Below are positions 49,857 through 58,943 of a stretch of 64,000 nucleotides of DNA, in pieces; the stretch's first letter is position 1, and each line of letters opens with the position of its first letter. A model generated the notes under the pieces. The model made no database searches, was not told the origin of the DNA, and worked only from the letters and a program-made list of their open reading frames with translations. Source of the DNA: Haliea sp963974125 (GTDB taxonomy: Bacteria; Pseudomonadota; Gammaproteobacteria; Pseudomonadales; Halieaceae); contig CAXBCH010000003.1 in the NCBI GenBank assembly GCA_963974125.1, positions 1-64,000 of the forward strand, given 5' to 3'. The translations under genes were made by a program, and so were the position numbers.

Positions 49857-50986
49857 AGTCGCTCCGCTGCTCGCAGCAGCTGTGCATCCTGCTTGGCAAA
49901 GCAGAAGCGCAGCAGCCGCTGCGGGGGTGGTTGTTGGTAGAACACCGAGACCGGTATGGAGGCAACCCCCACCTCCCGGGTCCACTGTTCGCACAGCACC
50001 GTATCGGCGCTGGCGCTGATGGCACTGTAGTCCAGCAGCTGGAAATAGCTGCCGGCACTGGGTTGCAGCTGAAACCGGGAATTCGCCAGCGCGGCGCAGA
50101 ACAGGTCGCGCTTGTGCTGGTAGCTTGCCGCGAGGCCCAGCGGATAATCCGGTTCCCGGGACATGAAATCGGCCAGCGCCTGCTGCACCGGTGTCACCGC
50201 GACAAAGCAGACGAACTGATGCACCTTGCGCAGCTCCGCGGTGAGTTCCGGCGGGGCCACGCAGTAGCCGGTTTTCCAGCCGGTCACGCCAAAGGTCTTG
50301 CCGAAAGAGAAGACCGCGAAGCAGCGCGAGCGCAGGCCTTCGAACTGCAGGGCACTGTGATGCTCGCGGCCATCGAAGACCAGATACTCATAGACTTCAT
50401 CGCTGACCACCAGCAGGCCATGGCGGGTGACCAGGTGCTGCAGCTGCAGCAGATCATCCCGGCTCATGACGGCACCGGTGGGGTTGTGGGGCGAGTTGAT
50501 CACCAGCAGGCGGGTGCTGTCGCTGATGGCACTTTCGATCCGCTCCCAGTCCGGGGCAAAGGCGGCTGCACCCAGGGGTACATGGACGGGAATTCCTCCC
50601 GCCAGGGTCACTGCGGGTCGATAACTGTCATAGCAGGGGTCCAGCAGGATGACCTCGTCCCCGGGGCGCACGCAGGCGGTAATCGCACAGAAGATGGCCT
50701 CGGTAGCACCCGGCACCACGGTGATCTCGGTTTCCGGATCGCAGCGTACCCCGCGATGGCGGGCGAGTTGGCCGGCAATGGCCTCCCGCAACGCCGGCAG
50801 TCCGGCCATTGGGGCGTACTGGTTGTGGCCTTCCAGGGCATGGTGGGCAAGGGCGGTGCGCAGGGCCTGTGGCGCCTGGAAATCCGGGAAACCCTGGGAC
50901 AGGTTCAGGGCGTGCTGCTCGTTGGCGAGAGCTGACATGCGGGTGAATATGGTGGTACCGACATCCGGCAACTTGCTTTGCAGCAT
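49844..50986 (-). CDS. ybdL: PLP-dependent aminotransferase (methionine aminotransferase, YbdL-like)
   Basis: Fold-type I class-I/II aminotransferase of 380 residues. It probably converts 2-oxo-4-methylthiobutanoate to methionine using glutamine or another donor. Visible features are NLSQGFPDFQAP, NQYAPMAGLPALREAIA, INSPHNPTGAVMS, SDEVYEYLVFDG and the PLP lysine in FSFGKTFGVTGWKTGY (about 230). It overlaps yafV and is followed upstream (2 bp) by an Lrp-type regulator gene, so the three form one unit. Confidence 0.92.
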   Translation of the reverse strand: MLQSKLPDVGTTIFTRMSALANEQHALNLSQGFPDFQAPQALRTALAHHALEGHNQYAPMAGLPALREAIAGQLARHRGVRCDPETEITVVPGATEAIFCAITACVRPGDEVILLDPCYDSYRPAVTLAGGIPVHVPLGAAAFAPDWERIESAISDSTRLLVINSPHNPTGAVMSRDDLLQLQHLVTRHGLLVVSDEVYEYLVFDGREHHSALQFEGLRSRCFAVFSFGKTFGVTGWKTGYCVAPPELTAELRKVHQFVCFVAVTPVQQALADFMSREPDYPLGLAASYQHKRDLFCAALANSRFQLQPSAGSYFQLLDYSAISASADTVLCEQWTREVGVASIPVSVFYQQPPPQRLLRFCFAKQDAQLLRAAERLCRI

Positions 50987-50988
50987 GG

Positions 50989-51465
50989 CTACAGTTGGGT
51001 CTCCAGTGGCAATTCGGTGCTGTTCTTGATTTCAGTGACCGCCATATGCGAGTGCAGTTCACGGATCGCGGGGCTGGCGGTCAGCGTGTTGCGTACAAAA
51101 TCCTCGTAGTGGCGAATGTCCCGGGTCACTATCTTGAGCATGTAATCCCAGATCCCGGTCATTGTATAGCACTCCATCACCTCCGGATGGCGCACAATAT
51201 CCTGTTCAAAGCTCACCAGATTCTGGCGTCCGGTAGAGGTGAGGTTGATGGTCGCGAACACCACCACCTCCATACCCAGGCGCGCCCGGTCCAGCAGGAC
51301 AACCCGGCGCTGGATCAGTCCCTCCTCCTCCATGCGGTTGATACGACGCCAGCAGGGCGATTGCGACAGATTGATGCGTTCAGCGATGCTGGCGGTGCTG
51401 ATGGTGGCATCCCGCTGCAGCATTTTCAGAATCTCCACGTCCTGTTTGCCGAGAATGTTGGACAC
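50989..51465 (-). CDS. Lrp/AsnC-family transcriptional regulator
   Basis: A 158-residue amino-acid-responsive regulator. The GTG at 51465 is chosen because AGGAGG lies just upstream; it gives VSNILGKQDVEILKMLQRDA. The N-terminal helix-turn-helix is ASIAERINLSQSPCWRRINR and the C-terminal RAM domain has VMECYTMTGIWDYMLKIVTRD. It is the first gene of the ybdL-yafV unit and is divergent from the indolepyruvate oxidoreductase gene. A palindrome at 51490-51504 is the likely binding site. It probably regulates both sides in response to an amino acid. Confidence 0.92.
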   Translation of the reverse strand: MSNILGKQDVEILKMLQRDATISTASIAERINLSQSPCWRRINRMEEEGLIQRRVVLLDRARLGMEVVVFATINLTSTGRQNLVSFEQDIVRHPEVMECYTMTGIWDYMLKIVTRDIRHYEDFVRNTLTASPAIRELHSHMAVTEIKNSTELPLETQL

Positions 51466-51489
51466 CTCTTCCTCCTTTTGATCTTGCAG

Positions 51490-51504
51490 CGCATAAGTTA
51501 TGCG
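51490..51504. promoter_or_regulatory. Probable Lrp-type operator palindrome
   Basis: CGCATAA-G-TTATGCG, a perfect 7-1-7 inverted repeat. It lies 25 bp upstream of the Lrp start and 85 bp upstream of the oxidoreductase start. A TATACT -10-like hexamer (51545-51550) follows on the plus strand without a good -35, as expected for an activator-dependent promoter. Confidence 0.6.
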
Positions 51505-51588
51505 TATTAGAGCGGAAAACACGCGCAAATCAAATAACTATTCCTATACTTTTGCGGGACAATTCTGCCCTCTACAGGAGCTGCAATA

Positions 51589-54500
51589 ATGGGTACAGAT
51601 AACAGCAACGCCATCCGCAAAGTGTCCCTGGACGACAAGTACGCCCTGGATACGGCCCGTGCCTACATGACCGGTATCGAGGCGCTGGTGCGTCTGCCTA
51701 TGCTGCAGCACCAGCGCGACCAGCGCGCCGGGCTCAATACCGCGGCATTCATTTCCGGCTATCGCGGTTCACCCCTGGGTGGGGTCGACCAGGCCCTGTG
51801 GAAGGCGAAACCCTGGCTGGCGCAACACAACGTGCATTTCCAGCCTGGTCTCAACGAGGATCTGGCGGCGACTGCAGTCTGGGGTAGCCAGCAGACCAAT
51901 CTCTTCGGCGGTGCCAGATACGACGGCGTCTTCGGCATGTGGTACGGCAAGGGCCCCGGTGTCGACCGCAGCATGGATGTGATCAAGCACGCCAACGCCT
52001 TCGGTACCTCCCGCTATGGCGGCGTGCTGGCGGTCGCGGGCGATGATCACGCCTGCAAGTCGTCCACCCTGCCGCACCAGTCCGAGCACATGTTCATTGG
52101 CGCCTCGGTACCGGTACTGAGCCCCGCCAACGTGCAGGAAGTCCTGGACCTGGGCATCTTCGGCTGGGAACTGTCGCGTTACAGCGGTTGCTGGGTCGCC
52201 CTGAAGGCCATCACCGAGAACATGGATTCCGCGATTTCCGCGGACATCGACCCCGATCGCATCGAGATCGTAATCCCCGAGGAGTTCCAGCTGCCGCCGG
52301 ATGGGGTGCACGGCCGCTGGCCCGACAAGCCGCTGGAGCAGGAACTGCGGCTCAACAAGTACAAGATCTACGCGGCGCGGGAATTTGCGCGGGTCAATGG
52401 TCTCAATCGTATCGTGGTGGACTGTCCCCATCCGCGCTTTGGCATCATCACCACCGGCAAGGCCTATCTGGATGTGATGCAGGCGCTGGAAGACATGGGT
52501 ATCGACAACGCCGTGGCTGCGGAGATCGGCCTGCGGGTCTACAAGGTGGGCATGCCCTGGCCGCTGGAGCCGCGCACCACCCACGACTTTGCCGAGGGGC
52601 TGGAGGAGATTCTGGTGGTGGAGGAGAAGCGCTCCATCATCGAGGACCAGCTTACCGGCCAGCTGTACAACTACCCGGTGGCGGCGCGCCCGCGCGTGTT
52701 TGGCGAATTCGATGAGCAGGGCCGCGACCTGCTGCCCAACCTGTCCGAGCTGACCCCGGCCATGGTGGCGCTGGCAATCGCCAGCCGGATCCGGCGCTTT
52801 TACCAGTCCGAGACCATGGAGCGACGCATTCGCTGGATCGAGGAAAAGGAACTTTCCCTGGCACAGCCGCGCGAGACCATTGAGCGGGTGCCCCATTTCT
52901 GCTCCGGCTGCCCGCACAACACCTCCACCAGGGTGCCCGAAGGGAGTCACGCCTTCGGCGGCATCGGCTGCCATTACATGGCCACCTGGATGCCGGATCG
53001 CGAGACCCATACCTTTACCCAGATGGGCGGGGAGGGTGCGACCTGGATTGGTCAGGCGCCGTTTACCACCACCGAACATATATTCCAGAATCTGGGTGAT
53101 GGCACCTATTTCCACTCCGGGTTGCTGGCGATTCGCGCCGCGGTCGCCTCCGGCGTGAACATCACCTACAAGATCCTCTACAACGATGCGGTCGCGATGA
53201 CCGGGGGGCAGCCGCTCGATGGCACCCTCACCGTCGCGGACCTGATCAGGCAGGTGGCCGCGGAACGCGTGCACCGGATCGCCCTGGTGAGCGATCATCC
53301 GGAGGCCTGGCGCGGCCAGTTCCACGGTGTCACCGGCTACAGTCTGCACCATCGCGACGAGATGGATGCCCTGCAGCGCGAGCTGCGTGAATACGAGGGT
53401 ACCTCGGTCATCGTTTTCGTCCAGACCTGCGCCGCGGAGAAGCGTCGCCGGCGCAAGAAGGGTACCCTGGAGGACCCCGCCAAGCGCCTGTTTATCAATG
53501 ACGCCGTCTGCGAAGGTTGCGGGGATTGCAGCGTCAAGTCCAACTGCCTCTCGGTCATCCCGAAAGAGACCGAGCTGGGGCGCAAGCGCCAGATCGACCA
53601 GAGCTCCTGCAACAAGGACTACAGCTGCGCCAACGGTTTCTGCCCCAGTTTCGTGTCCGTGATCGGCGGCACACTGCGCAAGCCCGATGGCGCTGGCGGC
53701 GATGTCGATACCCTGTTCGATCCGTTGCCGGAGCCGGTGCTGCCGAGTCTGGACAAGCCCTGGAATACGGTAGTGACCGGCGTCGGTGGCACCGGTGTGC
53801 TGACGATTACCGCGCTGGTGGCCATGGCCGCGCACATTGAAGGCAAGGGCTGTGCGACCATGAACCAGACTGGCCTGGCACAGAAATTTGGCGCGGTGGT
53901 GAGCCATGTGCGGGTCAGCGCCAGCCAGGATGATATCAAGGCCGTGCGCATACCCGCCGGCGAGGCCGACCTGCTGCTGGGCTGTGACCTGGTGGTGACT
54001 TCCACCTACGAGGCGCTCGGCAAGGTCGCCCGGGGTCGCACCCACGCCGTGGTCAACGACGCGGAAGTGCCGACCTCGGCGTTTATCCTGGATCCCGATG
54101 CACGCTTCCCCACCGCTGCCATGAAGTCCAAGGTCAGTGACGAGGCGGGTGCAGCCGCAACCTTCTTTATCGATTCCACCCGCATCGCCACCCAGTTGCT
54201 GGGCGATTCCATTGGCTCCAACCTGTTCCTGCTGGGCTATGCCTGGCAACAGGGCCTGGTGCCGGTGTCGGCGGCGGCGCTGGCTGAGGCCATTGAACTG
54301 AATGGCGTTGCGGTCAGGTTCAACAAGGAGGCGTTCCTCTGGGGGCGCCGGTGTGCCCACCAGCCGCAGCGGGTGCTGGCGCTGGTCGATGCGGTGGCGC
54401 CGCAAGCACCGGTGCGCCTGCAGAGCTTCGAGGATATTGTCAGCGACCGCAGTGCCCGGCTGACGGAGTACCAGAACGCGGCCTATGCCGGCCAGTACCG

Positions 54501-55089
54501 GCAGCAGGTCGAGCGCGTGCGCGCCGCCGATCCGCGCGCGGGAGAGGCGGACAGCATCAGTGTCGCGGTCGCGCGCAACCTGTTCAAGCTGATGGCGATC
54601 AAGGATGAGTACGAGGTTGCCCGTCTCTACAGCGACGGCGAATTCCTGCGCAAGCTGGAACGGCAGTTCGAAGGCGACTACGAATTGCGCTTCCACATGG
54701 CCCCGCCCCTGTTCAGCAAGCGGGACCCGCATACCGGCCACCTGCTGAAGCAGGAGTTCGGCCCCTGGATGCTGCGGGCCTTCGGCGTGCTGGCACGGCT
54801 GCGCTTCCTCCGCGGCAGCGCCCTGGATGTGTTCGGGCGCACCGCGGAGCGGCGCCGGGAGCGCGCTGACCTGGAGCAATACCTGGCATTGCTGGAGCAA
54901 CTGCTGCCGGCCCTGACTGACAGGAACTACGCGGCCGCGCTGGAACTGGTACGCCTGCCGGCCAGGCTGCGCGGGTTTGGCCACGTCAAGGACCGCAACC
55001 GCGAGTTGCTGACGCTGCGCCGGGACGAGCTGCTGCGCGAGTTTCACGACGAGGCCGCGACCCCGGTCACCGTGGTCAACGCCGCCTGA
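51589..55089 (+). CDS. Indolepyruvate ferredoxin oxidoreductase, single-chain (IorA-IorB fusion)
   Basis: Oxidatively decarboxylates arylpyruvates or branched 2-oxo acids to acyl-CoA with ferredoxin. The 1166-residue chain has an N-terminal pyrimidine-binding half (SGYRGSPLGGVDQALW) and the TPP region (HFCSGCPHNTSTRVPEG then GGIGCHYMATWM, about 440-470). A ferredoxin motif follows at about 641 (CEGCGDCSVKSNC), then the IorB/gamma domain (VVTGVGGTGVLTITALV, about 727) and a C-terminal DUF6537-type region. Proteobacterial aerobes carry this fused form. An amino-acid dehydrogenase follows 30 bp later, and an Lrp regulator is divergent, so the pair probably oxidises amino acids. The Rnf complex in this window could re-oxidise the reduced ferredoxin. 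Confidence 0.94.
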   Translation: MGTDNSNAIRKVSLDDKYALDTARAYMTGIEALVRLPMLQHQRDQRAGLNTAAFISGYRGSPLGGVDQALWKAKPWLAQHNVHFQPGLNEDLAATAVWGSQQTNLFGGARYDGVFGMWYGKGPGVDRSMDVIKHANAFGTSRYGGVLAVAGDDHACKSSTLPHQSEHMFIGASVPVLSPANVQEVLDLGIFGWELSRYSGCWVALKAITENMDSAISADIDPDRIEIVIPEEFQLPPDGVHGRWPDKPLEQELRLNKYKIYAAREFARVNGLNRIVVDCPHPRFGIITTGKAYLDVMQALEDMGIDNAVAAEIGLRVYKVGMPWPLEPRTTHDFAEGLEEILVVEEKRSIIEDQLTGQLYNYPVAARPRVFGEFDEQGRDLLPNLSELTPAMVALAIASRIRRFYQSETMERRIRWIEEKELSLAQPRETIERVPHFCSGCPHNTSTRVPEGSHAFGGIGCHYMATWMPDRETHTFTQMGGEGATWIGQAPFTTTEHIFQNLGDGTYFHSGLLAIRAAVASGVNITYKILYNDAVAMTGGQPLDGTLTVADLIRQVAAERVHRIALVSDHPEAWRGQFHGVTGYSLHHRDEMDALQRELREYEGTSVIVFVQTCAAEKRRRRKKGTLEDPAKRLFINDAVCEGCGDCSVKSNCLSVIPKETELGRKRQIDQSSCNKDYSCANGFCPSFVSVIGGTLRKPDGAGGDVDTLFDPLPEPVLPSLDKPWNTVVTGVGGTGVLTITALVAMAAHIEGKGCATMNQTGLAQKFGAVVSHVRVSASQDDIKAVRIPAGEADLLLGCDLVVTSTYEALGKVARGRTHAVVNDAEVPTSAFILDPDARFPTAAMKSKVSDEAGAAATFFIDSTRIATQLLGDSIGSNLFLLGYAWQQGLVPVSAAALAEAIELNGVAVRFNKEAFLWGRRCAHQPQRVLALVDAVAPQAPVRLQSFEDIVSDRSARLTEYQNAAYAGQYRQQVERVRAADPRAGEADSISVAVARNLFKLMAIKDEYEVARLYSDGEFLRKLERQFEGDYELRFHMAPPLFSKRDPHTGHLLKQEFGPWMLRAFGVLARLRFLRGSALDVFGRTAERRRERADLEQYLALLEQLLPALTDRNYAAALELVRLPARLRGFGHVKDRNRELLTLRRDELLREFHDEAATPVTVVNAA

Positions 55090-55119
55090 ATAACCCCTGA
55101 TAACAAGGATCCCGAGGAT

Positions 55120-56205
55120 ATGTCCATGAGCGTTTTTTCTGCCCCCGCATTCGATCAGCACGAACTGGTTGCTTTTGGCGCCGACAAGGGGACCGGCCTG
55201 CGGGCGATTATCGCGGTGCACGATACAACGCTGGGGCCTGCTGTTGGCGGTTGTCGCATGTACCCCTATGCCAGTGACGAAGAGGCGCTGCACGATGTAC
55301 TGCGTCTGTCGCGGGGCATGACCTACAAGTCCGCCCTGGCGGGGTTGCCAATGGGCGGCGGCAAGTCAGTGATCATCGGCGATTCGCGTCGCGACAAGAC
55401 AGCGGCACTGATACGCGCCATGGGCGAATTCGTCCACTCCCAGGGCGGGCGCTACGTGGCAGCGGAAGACTCCGGCACCGGGGTGGCCGATATCCGGCTG
55501 ATGGCGGAGCGTACGCCCCACGTCAGCGGCATGAACGACAATGAGTTTGGCGGTGATCCTTCTCCCAGCACTGCGTACGGGGTTTTTCTCGGTATTCGCA
55601 CGGCGGTACGCCACCGGCTGGGTGTGGCCAGTTGCGCTGGCCTGAAGGTGGCGATACAGGGTCTTGGGCACGTCGGTTATTACCTTGCCCGACACTTGCG
55701 CGACGACGGTGCGACAGTGTACGGCGCGGACCTCAATGCGGCCAACCTGCGCCGAGCGGTTGACGAACTGGGCGTGCTCGCAGTCGCTGCCGACGAGATC
55801 ATGGGGCTGGAAGTGGATATCCTGGCGCCCTGCGCAATGGGGGCAGTGCTGAACGATCGCAGCATCGCCGCATTGCGAGCCGGTATTGTCGCCGGTGCCG
55901 CCAACAACCAGCTGGCGACCACCGAGGACAGTGCCCGTCTGCAGGATCACGGCATACTCTACTGTCCGGATTTTCTCATCAATGCCGGCGGCATCATCGA
56001 TGTGCACCACCAGCGGATCGGTTCAGAGGATGAGATCAGGCGCAGCCACGTCGAGCGCATAGAGCAGACCTTGTCTGAAGTCCTGCTGCGGGCGGACACA
56101 ACCCGGCGGCCCACCCATGAGATCGCCGAGGACCTCGCCCGGGAGTATCTTCGGCCCCAACCGGGGGCGAGTGTCTCGTCCCTGGCCCTGCGTGCCACGG
56201 GCTGA
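55120..56205 (+). CDS. Leu/Phe/Val-type amino-acid dehydrogenase (Glu/Leu/Phe/Val dehydrogenase family)
   Basis: NAD-dependent deaminase producing a 2-oxo acid. The 361-residue protein has the catalytic-lysine region GMTYKSALAGLPMGGGKSVI and AAEDSGTGVADI, with the NAD fold IQGLGHVGYYLARHL and the C-terminal ILYCPDFLINAGGIIDV. Substrate preference cannot be fixed from sequence. It lies 30 bp after the indolepyruvate oxidoreductase gene on the same strand, so the two probably act in sequence: deamination, then oxidative decarboxylation. Confidence 0.93.
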   Translation: MSMSVFSAPAFDQHELVAFGADKGTGLRAIIAVHDTTLGPAVGGCRMYPYASDEEALHDVLRLSRGMTYKSALAGLPMGGGKSVIIGDSRRDKTAALIRAMGEFVHSQGGRYVAAEDSGTGVADIRLMAERTPHVSGMNDNEFGGDPSPSTAYGVFLGIRTAVRHRLGVASCAGLKVAIQGLGHVGYYLARHLRDDGATVYGADLNAANLRRAVDELGVLAVAADEIMGLEVDILAPCAMGAVLNDRSIAALRAGIVAGAANNQLATTEDSARLQDHGILYCPDFLINAGGIIDVHHQRIGSEDEIRRSHVERIEQTLSEVLLRADTTRRPTHEIAEDLAREYLRPQPGASVSSLALRATG

Positions 56206-56217
56206 TTGTTCGCGGCG

Positions 56218-57159
56218 CTACAGGTTGGCAATCACCCTGTTGCGTCCCAGGCCCTTGGCCTGGTAAAGCGCTTCGTCGGCGCGCTGCAGCAGGGTCTCTA
56301 CCTCCCGGTCATCGTCCCGGCAGGCACTGATGCCCGCGCTGATGGACAGGGTGCAGGGCGCTCTGGCGCAGTCCGCAAAGTCCAGCTTGGCGATGCTGTC
56401 CCGCAGCCGTTCCGCCAGACGCACGGCCTCGGGTCCGCTGGTGTGGGGCAGGACCACGGCGAATTCTTCGCCACCGTAGCGACAGAGCATGTCATGTTCC
56501 CGCAGCCCGGAACCACAGTGTCCGGCTATGCGGCGCAGTACCTCATCACCGATGAGGTGGCCAAAGCGGTCGTTGATGGTCTTGAAGTAATCGACATCCA
56601 GGATGATCAGCGCGAATGGGTGCCTGTAGCGTTGAAACCCGGACAGCTGGCCACGGAGAATATCCATGAGTTTGCGCCGGTTATAGGTACCGGTCAGTTC
56701 ATCGAGCTCCGCCTGTTGCTGCAATTTCAGGCGCAGCTGGTGGCTCTCGGTAATGTTGCGGGCTACCCAGATTACCGCCCGTTCGCCGTCGATCAGCGAT
56801 GAAATGGGCTGAATGCTGGCTTCAAACCAGAGCTCTTCCCGCGGTCCCGGTTCGCCATCCAGCCCCTTTACCTCACTGTCGCTGAGACTGTACTGGAGAA
56901 TATGCAGGCGTTGATCCTGCAGCGCCTGGCGTATTTCACTGAGGAACCAGTCGGCCTTGGTGGCGGGCATGACATCGTGCAACGTCAAGTTCAGCAACTG
57001 GGTGCCGCTGTGGTAATAGCGGGTATCGGTCCCTCCGAGGGTCATGGCATAGCGGCCAGACTCGGTCAGAACAAATGCCGGGTCGGGCAGGGCTGTAAGG
57101 ATCTCGAGGAGCAGATCATTATTGTCGTTCAAGGCGGGTATCCCGGTAGGCAGCGCCAT
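56218..57159 (-). CDS. PAS-GGDEF diguanylate cyclase
   Basis: Cytoplasmic enzyme making cyclic di-GMP. The ATG at 57159 is chosen because GGGGA lies just upstream; an ATG at 57195 is possible. The 313-residue protein has an N-terminal PAS-like sensor (about 15-140, ILTALPDPAFVLTESGRYAM) and a GGDEF domain starting DELTGTYNRRKLMDIL. The active-site motif is GGEEF and the inhibitory I-site RxxD (REHD) lies five residues before it, so feedback control is intact. There is no EAL domain and no membrane segment. The cue sensed is unknown. Confidence 0.93.
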   Translation of the reverse strand: MALPTGIPALNDNNDLLLEILTALPDPAFVLTESGRYAMTLGGTDTRYYHSGTQLLNLTLHDVMPATKADWFLSEIRQALQDQRLHILQYSLSDSEVKGLDGEPGPREELWFEASIQPISSLIDGERAVIWVARNITESHQLRLKLQQQAELDELTGTYNRRKLMDILRGQLSGFQRYRHPFALIILDVDYFKTINDRFGHLIGDEVLRRIAGHCGSGLREHDMLCRYGGEEFAVVLPHTSGPEAVRLAERLRDSIAKLDFADCARAPCTLSISAGISACRDDDREVETLLQRADEALYQAKGLGRNRVIANL

Positions 57160-57253
57160 GCAATCCCCGCTGGCCGGGGCTGTTGCGGGCGGCATCTCAG
57201 CGCTGAAGGATACCGCTATCTCCCCGTGTCATCCAGTGCCGGTGTGCCGGGTC

Positions 57254-58039
57254 TCAGGCCGCGGCCGAATCGGTACTGCCTCCGGGTACGGCGTATTCCT
57301 CTGGCCCCAATTGCAGATAGCGGCGCAGGTAGTGCACGCACAGGTAGAAGGGGCCGGTATCCAGCAGGGCCACGGCTGCCTTGAACAGATAATTGCTGCC
57401 AACAAGCACCAGCAATGCCTGGAAGGCGATGTCGCCGCGCAGGAATGCCGCACCGAAGGTGACGCTGATGACCATTATCGAGTCGACCATCTGGCTCATC
57501 AAGGTGCTGAAGTTGTTGCGTACCCAGAGGTACTTGCCTTTGGTCACCCGCTTCCAGAAGTGGAACAGCTGAACGTCACAGTACTGGGCCGCGATGTAGG
57601 CCAGCATGGAGGCAAACACGGCTCCCGAGGTGGTGGCGTAGATCAGCTGATAGAGTCCGATGCTGTCGCGCACGATCTCGCCACTGGGCAGCATGACCGG
57701 CTCCGCCAGCTGCAGGATCTGCCACGGCGGCATGGCCTCGGGTCCTACCGAGGGGATGGCGTTGCCGAGATACAGCACGAACAGGATAAAGAAATTCAGT
57801 CCCAGGCCGACGCTGACCAGAAAATTGGCCCGGGCCCGGCCGTACAGCTCACAGACCAGGTCGGTGCAGAGAAAGGTCAGCGGATAGGGCAGGACGCCGA
57901 CCGCCAGCGCCATCGGGCCAAGCTGGACGAAGCGGGTGATGCCGATGACATTGAGCAGGGTCATGGCGCAGAGGAAGGTACCCGCGAGCACCAGGAAGAC
58001 CCGTTCCCGGCGTTCCCATACCACCGGCAGGGAGGCCAT
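57254..58039 (-). CDS. yhhQ: Queuosine precursor transporter (YhhQ/VUT family)
   Basis: Inner-membrane protein of 261 residues with about six to seven hydrophobic segments, expected to import preQ0/preQ1. Family stretches are LPYPLTFLCTDLVCELYGR, TSGAVFASMLAYIAAQYCDV and FHFWKRVTKGKYLWVRNNFS followed by QMVDSIMVISVTF. The start at 58039 has AGGAAG upstream and lies two bases past the stop of the short-chain dehydrogenase gene, so both are on one transcript. The C-terminal AVPGGSTDSAAA tail is an extension. Confidence 0.93.
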   Translation of the reverse strand: MASLPVVWERRERVFLVLAGTFLCAMTLLNVIGITRFVQLGPMALAVGVLPYPLTFLCTDLVCELYGRARANFLVSVGLGLNFFILFVLYLGNAIPSVGPEAMPPWQILQLAEPVMLPSGEIVRDSIGLYQLIYATTSGAVFASMLAYIAAQYCDVQLFHFWKRVTKGKYLWVRNNFSTLMSQMVDSIMVISVTFGAAFLRGDIAFQALLVLVGSNYLFKAAVALLDTGPFYLCVHYLRRYLQLGPEEYAVPGGSTDSAAA

Positions 58040-58040
58040 C

Positions 58041-58742
58041 TCAGGCTTCCTTCTGGCCCAGGTTGGCGTGCAGCACCGCGCCGTTGATGACGGGATTGGC
58101 GTGTGCCCAGACGACCAGTTCGGCAATTTCGCCGGGCTCTATCAGGCGTCCGAAGGCATTCATGCCGCCGATCGCCGCCACCACATCGGGGTTGTTGCCG
58201 ATGTGCGTGCGCAGCATTTCCGTATCGGTGAATCCCGGGCAGATCAGGGCGGTGTGAATGCCGCTGCCCATCAGGTCCTGGCAACTGGCCCGCATCATGC
58301 CGAGTTGGGCGTGCTTGCTGATCACGTAGCTGAAGGAGCCCGCCACCGCCTTCTCCGACAGGGTGGAGCCGATGTAGAGCAGGCTGGATCCCCGGGGCAG
58401 GGCAGGCAGCAGCGCCTGGTTGAGGCTGTTGACCGCGACCACGTTGGTCTCGAGCACCTGCCGCAGGCTGTCGCTGTCGCAATCAGTAGTCGTGTCCTTG
58501 CGCATCTGGCTGGCGTTGTGCAGCAGGCAGACGCTGTCGCTGTCGGCGATTGCCGGCGCCAGTTCGCGGCAGGCCGCGGCAATGGATGCCGGTGCTGCCA
58601 GGTCGCAGGCGATGTTGTGTACGCCCTGGTCCGGACAGGGGCGGCGCGACAGGTTGTAGACGCGATAGCCCATGCCCAGAAAGCGTTGCGCGGTGGCGCG
58701 GCCGATGCCGACGCTGGCGCCGGTAATAATTGCGGTGTGCAT
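58041..58742 (-). CDS. Short-chain dehydrogenase/reductase
   Basis: NAD(P)-dependent Rossmann oxidoreductase of 233 residues. The coenzyme motif is TGASVGIGRATAQRF, the structural NNAG position reads HNAS, the catalytic Ser is in YIGSTLS and the YxxxK pair is in FSYVISKHAQLG. The ATG at 58742 (MHTAIITGAS) is preferred to one ten codons upstream. It is co-transcribed with yhhQ and divergent from a pterin-synthase-like gene; that context suggests a pteridine substrate (as for sepiapterin or dihydromonapterin reductases), which is inference. Confidence 0.88.
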   Translation of the reverse strand: MHTAIITGASVGIGRATAQRFLGMGYRVYNLSRRPCPDQGVHNIACDLAAPASIAAACRELAPAIADSDSVCLLHNASQMRKDTTTDCDSDSLRQVLETNVVAVNSLNQALLPALPRGSSLLYIGSTLSEKAVAGSFSYVISKHAQLGMMRASCQDLMGSGIHTALICPGFTDTEMLRTHIGNNPDVVAAIGGMNAFGRLIEPGEIAELVVWAHANPVINGAVLHANLGQKEA

Positions 58743-58943
58743 GGAACCCCCATTGTGGTGTTGCAGCGGCATGAGCCGGGCGCCTGGTCAGGTCGGCTTC
58801 CGGAATTTACGCAGCCACTGCGGTTTCAGATTGCGCCAGCCAACCGGGCCCGGCCGGCAGGTATTGTGCCGCAGCGGTCCGCTCTTGCCTATTGCGCGTA
58901 CACTCGGGACAATCATTTTTCCGCAACTGGCTGGAACAATCCC

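Noticed and set aside
51769..55293. Very long open frame (1174 codons) antisense to the indolepyruvate oxidoreductase gene
   Set aside because: A shadow of a high-GC coding gene: no recognisable domain and no ribosome site, while the plus-strand protein is full of conserved motifs.
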